Shown in pieces: positions 36,369 to 44,179 of a DNA stretch of 59,805 nt (positions are counted from its first letter, which is position 1; each line of letters starts with the position of its first letter). A program made the translations under genes and the position numbers. The DNA is from Chlorobiaceae bacterium (GTDB lineage: Bacteria; Bacteroidota; Ignavibacteria; UBA10030; SZUA-254): assembly GCA_013824245.1 (NCBI GenBank), contig PNNN01000064.1:1-59805 (forward strand). The letters run 5' to 3'. The notes beneath the pieces were generated by a model, which worked only from the letters and a program-made list of their open reading frames with translations, was not told the origin of the DNA and ran no database searches.

Positions 36369-37124
36369 TTAATTTTGAGTATGCTTAAAAATTCTTGAAT
36401 AAATAACGAGCGCCGCAAAATGCGGTAATGCGAGCATGCGTTTCCAGCGCCAAGGTTCTCGAAATAAACGATAAAGCCACTCCACCCCTAATCTTTGAAT
36501 CCACACCGGAGCGCGGGAAGAAATGCCGGCAATAAAATCGAATGTACCGCCAATACCTATCGCAACCGGAACCTTTATTTTATTCAGGTTGCGCGCTATC
36601 CAGATATCCTGACTGGGAGCGCCGTATGCCACGAATAGAATATGCGGTTTCGTATCGATTATTCTTGAACAGATACCTTCTTCTTCTTCAATTCGAGGTG
36701 AGCCGGCATATGTACCAACAATCTGTATCCCCGGATATTTAGACCGTAAAATATCAGCCGCTTGTTCTGCAACTCCATCTGCCGCACCGAGAAAAAATAT
36801 TCTCCAACCGTTGTCGCGTGCCAACGCAGATATTCGTTCAACGGTATCCACACCGGTTACTCGTTCAGGAATTTGTTTCCCTAACAATTTTGAAGCTAAA
36901 ACTATTCCGATGCCGTCTGGAAGCGATAGTTCGGCTTCATTCAGAATATTTCGGAATAAAATGTTTTTCCTCGCTTTCATCACAAACTCGGGATTGACGG
37001 TAACTATTTGATGATAACTGCCATTCGAAATTGATGAACTGACGAAGTTCAGCGTATCCTGCATTGTAACACGATCCACACGCACATCTAGAATTTTAAC
37101 CGAAGAAAGATTGTGATTCATCAT
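36369..37124 (-). CDS. GT26 glycosyltransferase (WecG/TagA/CpsF type)
   Basis: The 251-residue enzyme has the GT26 signatures: VNPEFVMKARK (about 45), PDGIGIVLASKLLG (about 72), ERVTGVDTVERI (about 90), FLGAADGVAEQAA (about 116), VAYGAPSQDIWI (about 173), GIGGTFDFIAG (about 195) and ending GVEWLYRLFREPWRWKRM. These enzymes add the second sugar to an undecaprenyl-PP-sugar, in step with the WecA-type initiator at 44180. The start overlaps the stop of the O-antigen-ligase-like gene by 4 bp. Confidence 0.93.
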   Translation of the reverse strand: MMNHNLSSVKILDVRVDRVTMQDTLNFVSSSISNGSYHQIVTVNPEFVMKARKNILFRNILNEAELSLPDGIGIVLASKLLGKQIPERVTGVDTVERISALARDNGWRIFFLGAADGVAEQAADILRSKYPGIQIVGTYAGSPRIEEEEGICSRIIDTKPHILFVAYGAPSQDIWIARNLNKIKVPVAIGIGGTFDFIAGISSRAPVWIQRLGVEWLYRLFREPWRWKRMLALPHFAALVIYSRIFKHTQN

Positions 37125-38662
37125 TTATCAGACAGTTGCTTTAATATTTTTGTAGAACTTTCGGTTGTATCTAATCTTTCGATTGTAGATAACAGTCCCA
37201 TGATCATTCCCAAGTAAACCATATTTCTATAGAATGTTAGTTGCAAATCAACGAACGACACAACGATTTGACCGACAATCGCTATTATCGCAACAGCGCA
37301 AATAGCTTTAAGGTATGGATCTTTTAAGCGCATAAAAGTGTAAGTTGCACTCATAACGTACGAATTTATAAAAAGCCAAAATAAGAAAAACCCGATAACC
37401 CCCATTTTTACGATTAACCAGTAAATCTCGTTGTGCGGAATATAATCGCGGAGGGGAAACGGAATTTTCGGTAACGCTATCGGTTGATCATATTTATTGC
37501 CAAAACCAATACCAATAACCGGCGATCGTTTAACTGTTTGGGCGAGGTTGTAATTTTCAAAATCTCGATAAAGGTTCGAATAGTATCTGTCGCCGGCTGT
37601 CTCGTGATCAGAAGAGATTGAGGATTTTACCAGTTGAGCGGGAAGCGCTATACTGCTTTCGCTGTTCCAAAAGATTGCCAAATATAAAACGCCAGCTATT
37701 GCAACGGGAAACATTTTTTTTAATAATTTCGCTCGTTGTATTTTTGGTAATAGAATCATAAATGTAATTAGTGAAAATCCAAGCGCGGCATATGTAGCGC
37801 GCCGCTGAGATAAAATGAAAATACCCAACATCGGCAGTAACAACCAGTAAAGTATTTTCTTTTGTTTATCATCGCTTCTGAATAAAATCATTCCGAAAAG
37901 CAAGATAAAAAGAGAAACAAAAAATAAAGGGTCTTCGTGATTCGTTAGTTCTGTGCGGGAGCCGAAACTAAATCCCAACCGTACAGCGCGGATGCCGCCT
38001 TGCATCGCTTTAAAAGCGAGCGCACCAATAACAACCCAAATCAGCAAGCGGAGTTGCTCGCGCGATTGAATAATTTGCGGGATGAAAAAATAAATAACTC
38101 CCATGTAAAACAATGCTCTCAATTCCCACAGCGCGGGTAAAAAATCTCCACCTCTTGCTAAACCATAGATTGCAGAAATGATAAGCCAGCCAAAAAAAAG
38201 AAGCGCTGTAAACCAAACCGGGACGCGGTTCAATTGTACATTCTTGCCAAGCACAATCATTACTATCCAAACCGTTCCGATCAGTAACAGTTGGAGTTCA
38301 AGCGGATTCAGAACAGCCGCATCGATTTTTGAAAAGAGAGGAAGAGATTTTAAATTCCCGAAATATTCCGTGCCAATTATAGTTATGCCATAACCGCGTG
38401 GAGGAAATTGATCGAATATCAACACCATACCGATAAATAGTATGAATCCCCAATCAACTCTGTATAATGTAATCATCACCGCCAGCACAAGAAATATTAT
38501 GGCTACAACTGCAAATATGCTTCCGCCGCTGCTTAAAAATATTCCTGAGATAATTAATGAGAGGACGATGATTAAAATAGTGCTCCGATGTGTATTAAAC
38601 CTTGCGGTTAACCAATCGAGTTTTAATCCATAAATGATTTTATTCTCCGTGGTACTTGGCAT
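37121..38662 (-). CDS. O-antigen ligase/Wzy-like polymerase membrane protein
   Basis: I start this at an internal ATG four bases after the stop of the small membrane-protein gene before it; the longer open frame would overlap that gene. The protein has about 513 residues and about 10-12 helices. The Wzy_C-type outer loop is visible in the second half (FGNKYDQPIALPKIPFPL, then RDYIPHNEIYWLIVKMGVIG) with the conserved His of the ligase/polymerase superfamily. It would polymerise repeat units, or ligate the finished glycan, on the periplasmic side. The charge and loop pattern do not decide between polymerase and ligase. No other polymerase candidate is in the window. Confidence 0.86.
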   Translation of the reverse strand: MPSTTENKIIYGLKLDWLTARFNTHRSTILIIVLSLIISGIFLSSGGSIFAVVAIIFLVLAVMITLYRVDWGFILFIGMVLIFDQFPPRGYGITIIGTEYFGNLKSLPLFSKIDAAVLNPLELQLLLIGTVWIVMIVLGKNVQLNRVPVWFTALLFFGWLIISAIYGLARGGDFLPALWELRALFYMGVIYFFIPQIIQSREQLRLLIWVVIGALAFKAMQGGIRAVRLGFSFGSRTELTNHEDPLFFVSLFILLFGMILFRSDDKQKKILYWLLLPMLGIFILSQRRATYAALGFSLITFMILLPKIQRAKLLKKMFPVAIAGVLYLAIFWNSESSIALPAQLVKSSISSDHETAGDRYYSNLYRDFENYNLAQTVKRSPVIGIGFGNKYDQPIALPKIPFPLRDYIPHNEIYWLIVKMGVIGFFLFWLFINSYVMSATYTFMRLKDPYLKAICAVAIIAIVGQIVVSFVDLQLTFYRNMVYLGMIMGLLSTIERLDTTESSTKILKQLSDK

Positions 38663-38666
38663 CTTT

Positions 38667-38846
38667 TTATCGTAAGAAAGTAGCAGATGGAATTTTGAGC
38701 GAGTACATAACATATACAACAATCGCCACCTGAAGCAGGGCGATTATTGCGAGAAGGATGTAGTGTCTCCAATTGTGTTGCTGAATGTGCTTTCCGATAA
38801 TTACAACCATCATCAACAGACCGAGTGTTCCAACAATAGCTATCAT
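38667..38846 (-). CDS. 59-residue two-helix membrane protein of the polysaccharide operon
   Basis: A short frame starts at an ATG 12 bp after the stop of the BY-kinase gene and ends 4 bp before the polymerase/ligase start. The product begins MIAIVGTLGLLMMVVIIGKH, then a basic-polar loop (IQQHNWRHY) and a second helix (about residues 30-46), then a SLKIPSATFLR tail. The two helices and the tight fit between neighbours argue that it is a real gene, though it falls below usual length cutoffs. A role as a small subunit or assembly factor for the kinase/co-polymerase or the polymerase is a guess from position. Confidence 0.78.
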   Translation of the reverse strand: MIAIVGTLGLLMMVVIIGKHIQQHNWRHYILLAIIALLQVAIVVYVMYSLKIPSATFLR

Positions 38847-38858
38847 TTGCTAAATTGA

Positions 38859-39665
38859 TTAGTTATATTTTTGCTGAAGGTCAAACCTGTTTAAAACAAA
38901 ACCAAGGACCTGCCGTTCATTTATACGCTGAAAGATTGCATCCACTTCTTCTTTCTTTGTTTTTCCCGAATGAACTACAACTACCAACCCGTGTAGTTGA
39001 TTTGCAAAAAGAGTAGGCACGCTGACAGAGTTGATTGCCGGCATATCTACGAGGATAAGTTCGTAATTCTGTTCAAGCGAATAAATCAAATCGCGGAATG
39101 CCGCAAGCTGATCAAGCCCAAGCATGGCACGCGATGCGATAGAGGATGATCCTTCGAGCTTAGAATTATTAGCGAACAAATTTTCATGGGGAATTAGTGT
39201 GCTGCCTGCAGTTAATACATCTAAATTTTCGATCATGGTTCGAGACACAATGATCTCGGAAGATATCAGACCTTCCGTCAAGCCGGGTGCTAACTGAACA
39301 CCAAATATTCTGTGAAGGTTTGGATTGGCTACATTAAGATCGACCAATATGGTTTTTTTCTGAGAGCCCATGGCAAACGATACCGCCATGTTGCAGCTAA
39401 TCAAAGTTTTTCCTTCACCTTGTTTGGCGCTTGTTATGCCAAGAGTTAAATTGACATTTTGATTCTCTCTAGAAAGTAAAAAATAATTGAATGAATTGTA
39501 GTATTTATACTTTATTACCGATTCATCGATGAATTTGCCGCGCTCTGGATTCATGACGATGGCTTTTATGAGGCGAATAATCTTTTCATTCTTCTCTTGT
39601 TTGTCGGCGCCGCCAATGTTTTGATTTGCGTCGGTTTGAGTATGTTTTATTTCTGGATCTATCAT
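38859..39665 (-). CDS. Tyrosine autokinase (BY-kinase, CpsD/CapB/Wzc-type cytoplasmic domain)
   Basis: This 268-residue separate cytoplasmic domain pairs with the membrane protein before it. Walker A is SAKQGEGKT (residues 79-87), Walker A' is ILVDLNVANP (about 105) and Walker B is LILVDMPAI (about 206). The C-terminus holds a single Tyr (QQKYN) rather than the usual tyrosine cluster, and the Walker A' Asp is followed by an Asn-rich stretch. Without a Tyr cluster, autophosphorylation may be weak or absent, and it may act as a pseudo-kinase regulator of export. It is separated from the co-polymerase by 58 bp. Confidence 0.88.
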   Translation of the reverse strand: MIDPEIKHTQTDANQNIGGADKQEKNEKIIRLIKAIVMNPERGKFIDESVIKYKYYNSFNYFLLSRENQNVNLTLGITSAKQGEGKTLISCNMAVSFAMGSQKKTILVDLNVANPNLHRIFGVQLAPGLTEGLISSEIIVSRTMIENLDVLTAGSTLIPHENLFANNSKLEGSSSIASRAMLGLDQLAAFRDLIYSLEQNYELILVDMPAINSVSVPTLFANQLHGLVVVVHSGKTKKEEVDAIFQRINERQVLGFVLNRFDLQQKYN

Positions 39666-39723
39666 CTATTATCTGCCATTTATTGAGATTATTATTCAGT
39701 CAATTAGATCGAAATGTTTATTA

Positions 39724-41073
39724 TTACTTGCGCTCTTCTTGAATGCTTTCACCTATGAAAGCTATGATCGGTTTTTGGTATACTTCGATATCCTTTGGCG
39801 CGCGTATAGTTGTATCGAATAATTCTGCAATAATCACGGCAAGGAATCCAAAGAAGATACTGATACCCAAACCACCGAATACTATCATAGGTCGATTCGG
39901 TTTCGATGGTGTTAACGGTACAATGGGTGGATCAATGATAACAAATTGATTGGCACTCTTCTGTCCTAAATCGCGTGATGTACGGGCTTGTTCTAATTTA
40001 ACCTTCATCTCATCGTATAATTTTTTGTACATGGTATAATCAGATTCTTTGTCGCCGCTAAGCTGTTCGCTGATTGATGATTCTCTAATACCATCAACAA
40101 TCTGGGTTCTCCGAGTTTCAAGATCTGTTCTCGAAGAATTTATTTTTTTTATTTCAGAATCTAAAGAAGTTTTCATCCTATCAAGAAGTTCCGGTAATTG
40201 AGATTCAATGTTCTGCACTTCTGGGTATTGGGGTGTGTAACGTCGAAGAAAATCGTCGTATTTCGACAGTAGTGAACGAAGTTCCACTGCAAAAGGTATA
40301 TCGAGACGCTGTAGTTCATACAAAGAGTTCCGGCTATCTTCATCTCTTATTTTTAACGAAGAAGTTCGAAGAGTATTCAACGCCTGATGGTTGGTTCTCA
40401 ATTTTATGTCAAGATCTGCGATTTGTTTTTCTATGGTTTCCATTTGCATGTATAGGGTACGACTTTCGGTTGGCAAAGTGCTAATTCTCCGACCGATTAT
40501 CGACATGACTTGCCGTTGGCTGGCTTCGAATTTATCTTTAGTCTCAGCCAGCTTTTTTTCAAAAAATTCTACCGATTGCTCGCCACGCTGGTTTTCAACG
40601 CTCATTAAAGTTTCAATAAAAAGTTTCGAAAGAAGTTCAACGCCGCGTTGTGCTCTGTTTGGGTCATCGTCTGTGAAAGTGATTCGAAACGAATCAGACC
40701 CACGTTTTTCGGTTTCAATTACTGTAGCTAATGCACTCACTAGCTTTTGTCTCTTGGCTTCAGTCTGAGCTTTCTCTCCATACCCAAGACTATCTATCAA
40801 TTTGAGAAGCATCGTTCTGCTATATAATATTTCATTGAATGTTCTAAGCCGATCCTCTGATGCCATAGCTCTGGAAATTTCGTAACCAAGTAAGAGGTTG
40901 GGGATCTCATCGCGTTGAACGAGTATTGTTGATGAAGATTCAAACTTTTGCGGTAGAAGCAAAGCCCCAACCACACTGATACTCGTTATGATAATTAATG
41001 GAATGAAGAAGAATTTTCTTCTTCTTCGAAAGAGGGAAAATATTTCGTGCAATGTAAATTGAGCAGAGCGCAA
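39724..41073 (-). CDS. Wzz/GumC-type polysaccharide co-polymerase
   Basis: The 449-residue protein has an N-terminal helix (about 21-40), a long periplasmic part with heptad-like coiled coils (about 160-345), and a C-terminal helix (about 395-415) preceded by PIVPLTPSKPNRPMI, the proline-rich motif of the family. It controls chain length and, with the adjacent kinase, polymer export. The start is TTG: an AAAGGA ribosome-binding site lies 7 bases before it and no in-frame ATG suits. It is the first gene of the minus-strand run, 52 bp downstream of the -24/-12 element. Confidence 0.9.
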   Translation of the reverse strand: MRSAQFTLHEIFSLFRRRRKFFFIPLIIITSISVVGALLLPQKFESSSTILVQRDEIPNLLLGYEISRAMASEDRLRTFNEILYSRTMLLKLIDSLGYGEKAQTEAKRQKLVSALATVIETEKRGSDSFRITFTDDDPNRAQRGVELLSKLFIETLMSVENQRGEQSVEFFEKKLAETKDKFEASQRQVMSIIGRRISTLPTESRTLYMQMETIEKQIADLDIKLRTNHQALNTLRTSSLKIRDEDSRNSLYELQRLDIPFAVELRSLLSKYDDFLRRYTPQYPEVQNIESQLPELLDRMKTSLDSEIKKINSSRTDLETRRTQIVDGIRESSISEQLSGDKESDYTMYKKLYDEMKVKLEQARTSRDLGQKSANQFVIIDPPIVPLTPSKPNRPMIVFGGLGISIFFGFLAVIIAELFDTTIRAPKDIEVYQKPIIAFIGESIQEERK

Positions 41074-41124
41074 TTTGATTTCCTTTAAATGATGATAATA
41101 ATATTAGGTAGTACGTTTATTATG

Positions 41125-41139
41125 GCAACTAACATGCCA
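41125..41139 (-). promoter_or_regulatory. Candidate sigma-54 (-24/-12) promoter for the minus-strand EPS run
   Basis: Read on the minus strand it is TGGCAT-N5-TTGC, matching the -24 GG and -12 GC elements at the right spacing, about 52 bp before the co-polymerase start. The only mismatch to TGGCAC is the sixth base. Confidence 0.65.
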
Positions 41140-41249
41140 TTAAAGTTCGTCTATAATAAAGTAAATTCGTGAAAATATTTTGTTGTGGTAGATCACCTTT
41201 CTCAAACATTTCTCATTATTATATTGTTCCGTCTATCAGGTGGGAAGTA

Positions 41250-41311
41250 TTTACACACTATCTTGAAATATGCTTATCGCGGCAAATAAATAAGTTATCA
41301 TTGTGTGTAAA
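41250..41311. repeat. Perfect 9-bp inverted repeat, candidate activator-binding site
   Basis: TTTACACAC (41250-41258) and GTGTGTAAA (41303-41311) are perfect inverted copies with centres 53 bp apart, about five helical turns. They lie between the two -24/-12 elements, as an upstream site for a sigma-54 activator would. Confidence 0.5.
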
Positions 41312-41481
41312 ATATTTACCTTTAAATGAGTACCCACTATTTTGTTTGATAAAAACGAAAAAATTATTCCAGATTGGCTTTAGATTGTAAATCGGTGATC
41401 GATATCAACATTTATTAAATCGAATCTTCGCACATTGTACTGCGACCATGAATCTGTTTTCTATCATTGAATTGATTCATG

Positions 41482-41496
41482 TGGCATAGGATTTGT
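41482..41496 (+). promoter_or_regulatory. Candidate sigma-54 (-24/-12) promoter for the plus-strand EPS run
   Basis: TGGCAT-N5-TTGT has the right spacing and an intact -24 GG, but the -12 GC reads GT. It lies 57 bp before the Wza-like gene. It is weaker than its divergent twin. Confidence 0.5.
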
Positions 41497-41553
41497 CAGG
41501 TACAACTGGTAGCTACCATCTCCTCCAGTTAACTGATTACTGAGACATCTCAA

Positions 41554-42297
41554 ATGGAGGAAAGAATTTCAACTAAACTAAAAAGATTTATGATACAACG
41601 AATAATAATATTTAGCATATTAATTTTTTTTCTGATAATAATTGGATGTTCATCTTCAGAAGAAATCGCGAAGGATAATTTAACACAAATTATCCGATCG
41701 GGCAGCCGTTCAATGCAAATTGAAGCGCAATCAGGCGGTTACGTTGTCAGACAGTCCGATCAGGTACAAATTGCTGTTTGGGGTTATCCTGAATTTAATT
41801 GTCAGGGTCCCGTTAAAGAGAATGGAGCTGTAACTGTTCCTCTATTAGGGGAAGTTGTTGCAGCAGGGTTGACAAAGGAGCAATTTACCGATCAACTGAA
41901 ACAAAAACTTTCTGTTTATATCCAAGGCGAGATTCAGTTGTCTGCAACAATCACAAGCGCAATTCCTCAAAAAATTGCCGTGCTTGGGGCTGTATCGAAT
42001 CAAAATAATTACCCGATAACGACGGATGTGACATTGATTGAAGTTCTCTCAGCGGCTGGCGGTACAACAATCGATTCTGATTTGCGTCATATCCGAATAA
42101 TTCGGAATGGTATGAGCGATCAACCGATCGATGTTGATCTGACAGCATATATTGAAAACGGCAATATTGAAGCAATCCCGATGGTTCGCCCTGGAGATAC
42201 AGTGTTTGTCCCTAAAAAATCAAACGTCATAAGAGAGTTGTCTGATTTTATGCGTGATGCGATTTTCATTTTCGGATTCTTCCGAATATTTAATTAA
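41554..42297 (+). CDS. Wza-type polysaccharide export lipoprotein
   Basis: The 247-residue protein carries a lipoprotein signal (FSILIFFLIIIGC, lipobox ending in Cys). The Poly_export domain follows (residues about 65-135: SDQVQIAVWGYPEFN, VPLLGEVVAAGLT) and then one SLBB domain (about 140-225: KIAVLGAVSNQNNYPI, LIEVLSAAGG). It should form the outer-membrane export channel working with the co-polymerase across the divergent region. I use the ATG at 41554; an internal ATG at 41590 would place the signal peptide at the very start and is a fair alternative. The hydrophobic C-terminus (FIFGFFRIF) is shorter than in enterobacterial Wza. Confidence 0.88.
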   Translation: MEERISTKLKRFMIQRIIIFSILIFFLIIIGCSSSEEIAKDNLTQIIRSGSRSMQIEAQSGGYVVRQSDQVQIAVWGYPEFNCQGPVKENGAVTVPLLGEVVAAGLTKEQFTDQLKQKLSVYIQGEIQLSATITSAIPQKIAVLGAVSNQNNYPITTDVTLIEVLSAAGGTTIDSDLRHIRIIRNGMSDQPIDVDLTAYIENGNIEAIPMVRPGDTVFVPKKSNVIRELSDFMRDAIFIFGFFRIFN

Positions 42298-42309
42298 TTG
42301 AGTGCTGCA

Positions 42310-43254
42310 ATGAATAGATCAATAAAAATTTATGGATTTATAATTATCCAATTTACAATTGGTTTTTTATATAATCATTATGCAGATGCTCAATCGTCAT
42401 ATTTCAATTCGAGGCATGCACTAATTGGAGCTCGAGCAGCATCTTTAGCTGATGCACTCGTTGCCGAAGCCTACGATGCGAATACGATGTATTCGAATCC
42501 GGCCGCACTTGTGCATTTAACTAAATCGTCATTAGTTCTGAATCATAATCAGGAAAGATATTACGATGGCATGACTGAAAATGTTGGACTACCGGTTCGT
42601 ACCGGCTTTTCCGAAGCAATGGTTTTTGGATTAAGCGTCAGTCATATCGGATATCTGAAAAAAGTTTCAACTACCAACACCCGTCCTTTCCAAATCGGTT
42701 ATGATTTTGCTTATGCAAGAGAGATAATGCCAACTTTCAGCGTCGGCGCCAGGATCGGTGTTGATTATGGTCAGGCAGGAAGTACTAATTTATTGGGTGC
42801 GTCTGCCTCTCTTGGAATATGCTATTCTCCATCGCCGGAAATAACTTATGGTGCTGCCTTCAATGGTATTGGAACAGGTATTCATTATAATATCAGCGGT
42901 GGAACAACTGCTATCCGATTGGATAATTTGCCGCATAGTTTGCAAGCGGGTGTTGCAATGCGGTATCCGGCAATTCCAAACCAGAATATCGTTACCGTGG
43001 CGATTTCGAACGAGAAAATTTTCGGACAAACCGGCATCCAGTATACCGGTGGTGTTGAGATATACCCGATACAGTTTCTTGCAATTCGTGGTGGCTACAC
43101 AGTGAAGAATCTGGAAAAGTCTGGAAGAATCGGTTTCGGTGTGCGTTCGGGTTATGGAAATTTTGATATTTCTATTTCACCGAGCCGTTCAACAGATCAA
43201 TCTATATTTCTTACAGGTTCTTTTGTTCTTTGGAAAACAGAAACTCGCTATTAA
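42310..43254 (+). CDS. PorV/PorQ-like outer-membrane beta-barrel protein
   Basis: The product has 314 residues from the ATG at 42310; a TTG four codons earlier directly follows the Wza stop. There is a signal peptide (about 1-28, ending ADAQ). The start of the mature protein, GARAASLADALVAEAYDANTMYSNPAALV, is the block typical of the PorV/PorQ and UPF0164 group, followed by alternating beta strands to the end. PorV-like barrels deliver T9SS cargo to the attachment complex, but they also occur in polysaccharide loci. Lying between Wza and a regulator gene, it may be an outer-membrane partner of export rather than the secretion subunit. Its stop overlaps the next ATG (TAATG). Confidence 0.82.
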   Translation: MNRSIKIYGFIIIQFTIGFLYNHYADAQSSYFNSRHALIGARAASLADALVAEAYDANTMYSNPAALVHLTKSSLVLNHNQERYYDGMTENVGLPVRTGFSEAMVFGLSVSHIGYLKKVSTTNTRPFQIGYDFAYAREIMPTFSVGARIGVDYGQAGSTNLLGASASLGICYSPSPEITYGAAFNGIGTGIHYNISGGTTAIRLDNLPHSLQAGVAMRYPAIPNQNIVTVAISNEKIFGQTGIQYTGGVEIYPIQFLAIRGGYTVKNLEKSGRIGFGVRSGYGNFDISISPSRSTDQSIFLTGSFVLWKTETRY

Positions 43255-44069
43255 TGAAAGAATTCATTATGATTAATTCGCTTAATCAAAATGTCGTATC
43301 TACCGACAGTCCATCGGTAGAAAGATTGTTGAAAAAGATTGAACCAATTATTTTAAGTGGTCTTGGTTTGATTATCGTCGGAGAACAGGGGACAGAAAGA
43401 GAATACATTGCTTCGCGAATAAACGAACTTAGTGGCAGGGAAAACCATGTTTTCTCGAAATATGATTGCAATTATAATTATCAATATTTATCAGAAAAAA
43501 TTATTTTCGGTTCTGAAGATCTGATATTAACAGGAGTTGAGATCAATCGTGGTATGCTCGAGAAAATTTCTAAAGGTTCAATATATTTTGAAAATATTGA
43601 ATCTATGTCACCTCCATTGATATCGCGTCTAATTCGAGAAGTTGAAAATGGACATTTTCGTCGCGTGGGTGGTGTTGAAGATATTCCCTTGAACGTCCGA
43701 TTTCTTGCCGGAATGGACTCACATATCGTTAATAGCTTGGATACGAAAACAAGCGAATTAATTCATCGACTGTTTCCTATCATCGTCAATTTTCCTCCGC
43801 TCAGAGAAAGAAAAGAAGATATTTGGTATTATTTAATGAAAATTATCGAGAAATATTCATTTACGCGTGTGATGAACGACACAATTATTTCCGATAAATT
43901 TGCACAATTTGTATTGAATTATTCCTGGCCAGGGAATTTTCAGGAATTAAATAATGTTATCAAAAGTACGATTATCAATGCCGGATGGAAAACGATCCGA
44001 GTGGAACATTTGCCTAATTATTTATTTCAACAATATTTTGGTAAGGGGCAAGGTTTTGCTATTAATTAG
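43254..44069 (+). CDS. Degenerate sigma-54 activator-like AAA+ protein
   Basis: The protein has about 271 residues from the ATG that overlaps the preceding stop; another ATG at 43269 is possible. It aligns with the AAA+ domain of NtrC-type activators: FPPLRERKEDIWYYL and YSWPGNFQELNNVI are clear. Key parts are broken: Walker A GESGTGKE reads GEQGTERE (Lys replaced by Arg), the GAFTGA loop reads DLILTGV, and Walker B reads IYFENI. There is no receiver and no C-terminal helix-turn-helix. It therefore cannot be a normal activator. A role as a decoy or inhibitor of the real activator at 53024, or as a vestige, fits; both are inferences. Confidence 0.82.
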   Translation: MKEFIMINSLNQNVVSTDSPSVERLLKKIEPIILSGLGLIIVGEQGTEREYIASRINELSGRENHVFSKYDCNYNYQYLSEKIIFGSEDLILTGVEINRGMLEKISKGSIYFENIESMSPPLISRLIREVENGHFRRVGGVEDIPLNVRFLAGMDSHIVNSLDTKTSELIHRLFPIIVNFPPLRERKEDIWYYLMKIIEKYSFTRVMNDTIISDKFAQFVLNYSWPGNFQELNNVIKSTIINAGWKTIRVEHLPNYLFQQYFGKGQGFAIN

Positions 44070-44179
44070 TTGCATTGAGGATATCATTGAATTTTAACGG
44101 GCAATACGAAAATAAATATATATTCCGTGATAGTTTTTTTAGTTACATTATGAACGAGAAAGGATTTTAGTAGGTAATC

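Larger units (their letters stand above)
41074..41553. other. 480-bp divergent regulatory region of the polysaccharide locus
   Basis: No coding frame is convincing. It carries two outward-facing sigma-54-type promoter candidates, a spaced inverted repeat and a 12-bp palindrome (TGGTAGCTACCA, 41507-41518) just beyond the predicted plus-strand start. It is AT-rich. Confidence 0.6.

Noticed and set aside
42495-42510. TTCGAATCC resembling a tRNA T-arm
   Set aside because: It lies in a coding region and no acceptor stem or other arms can be drawn around it.
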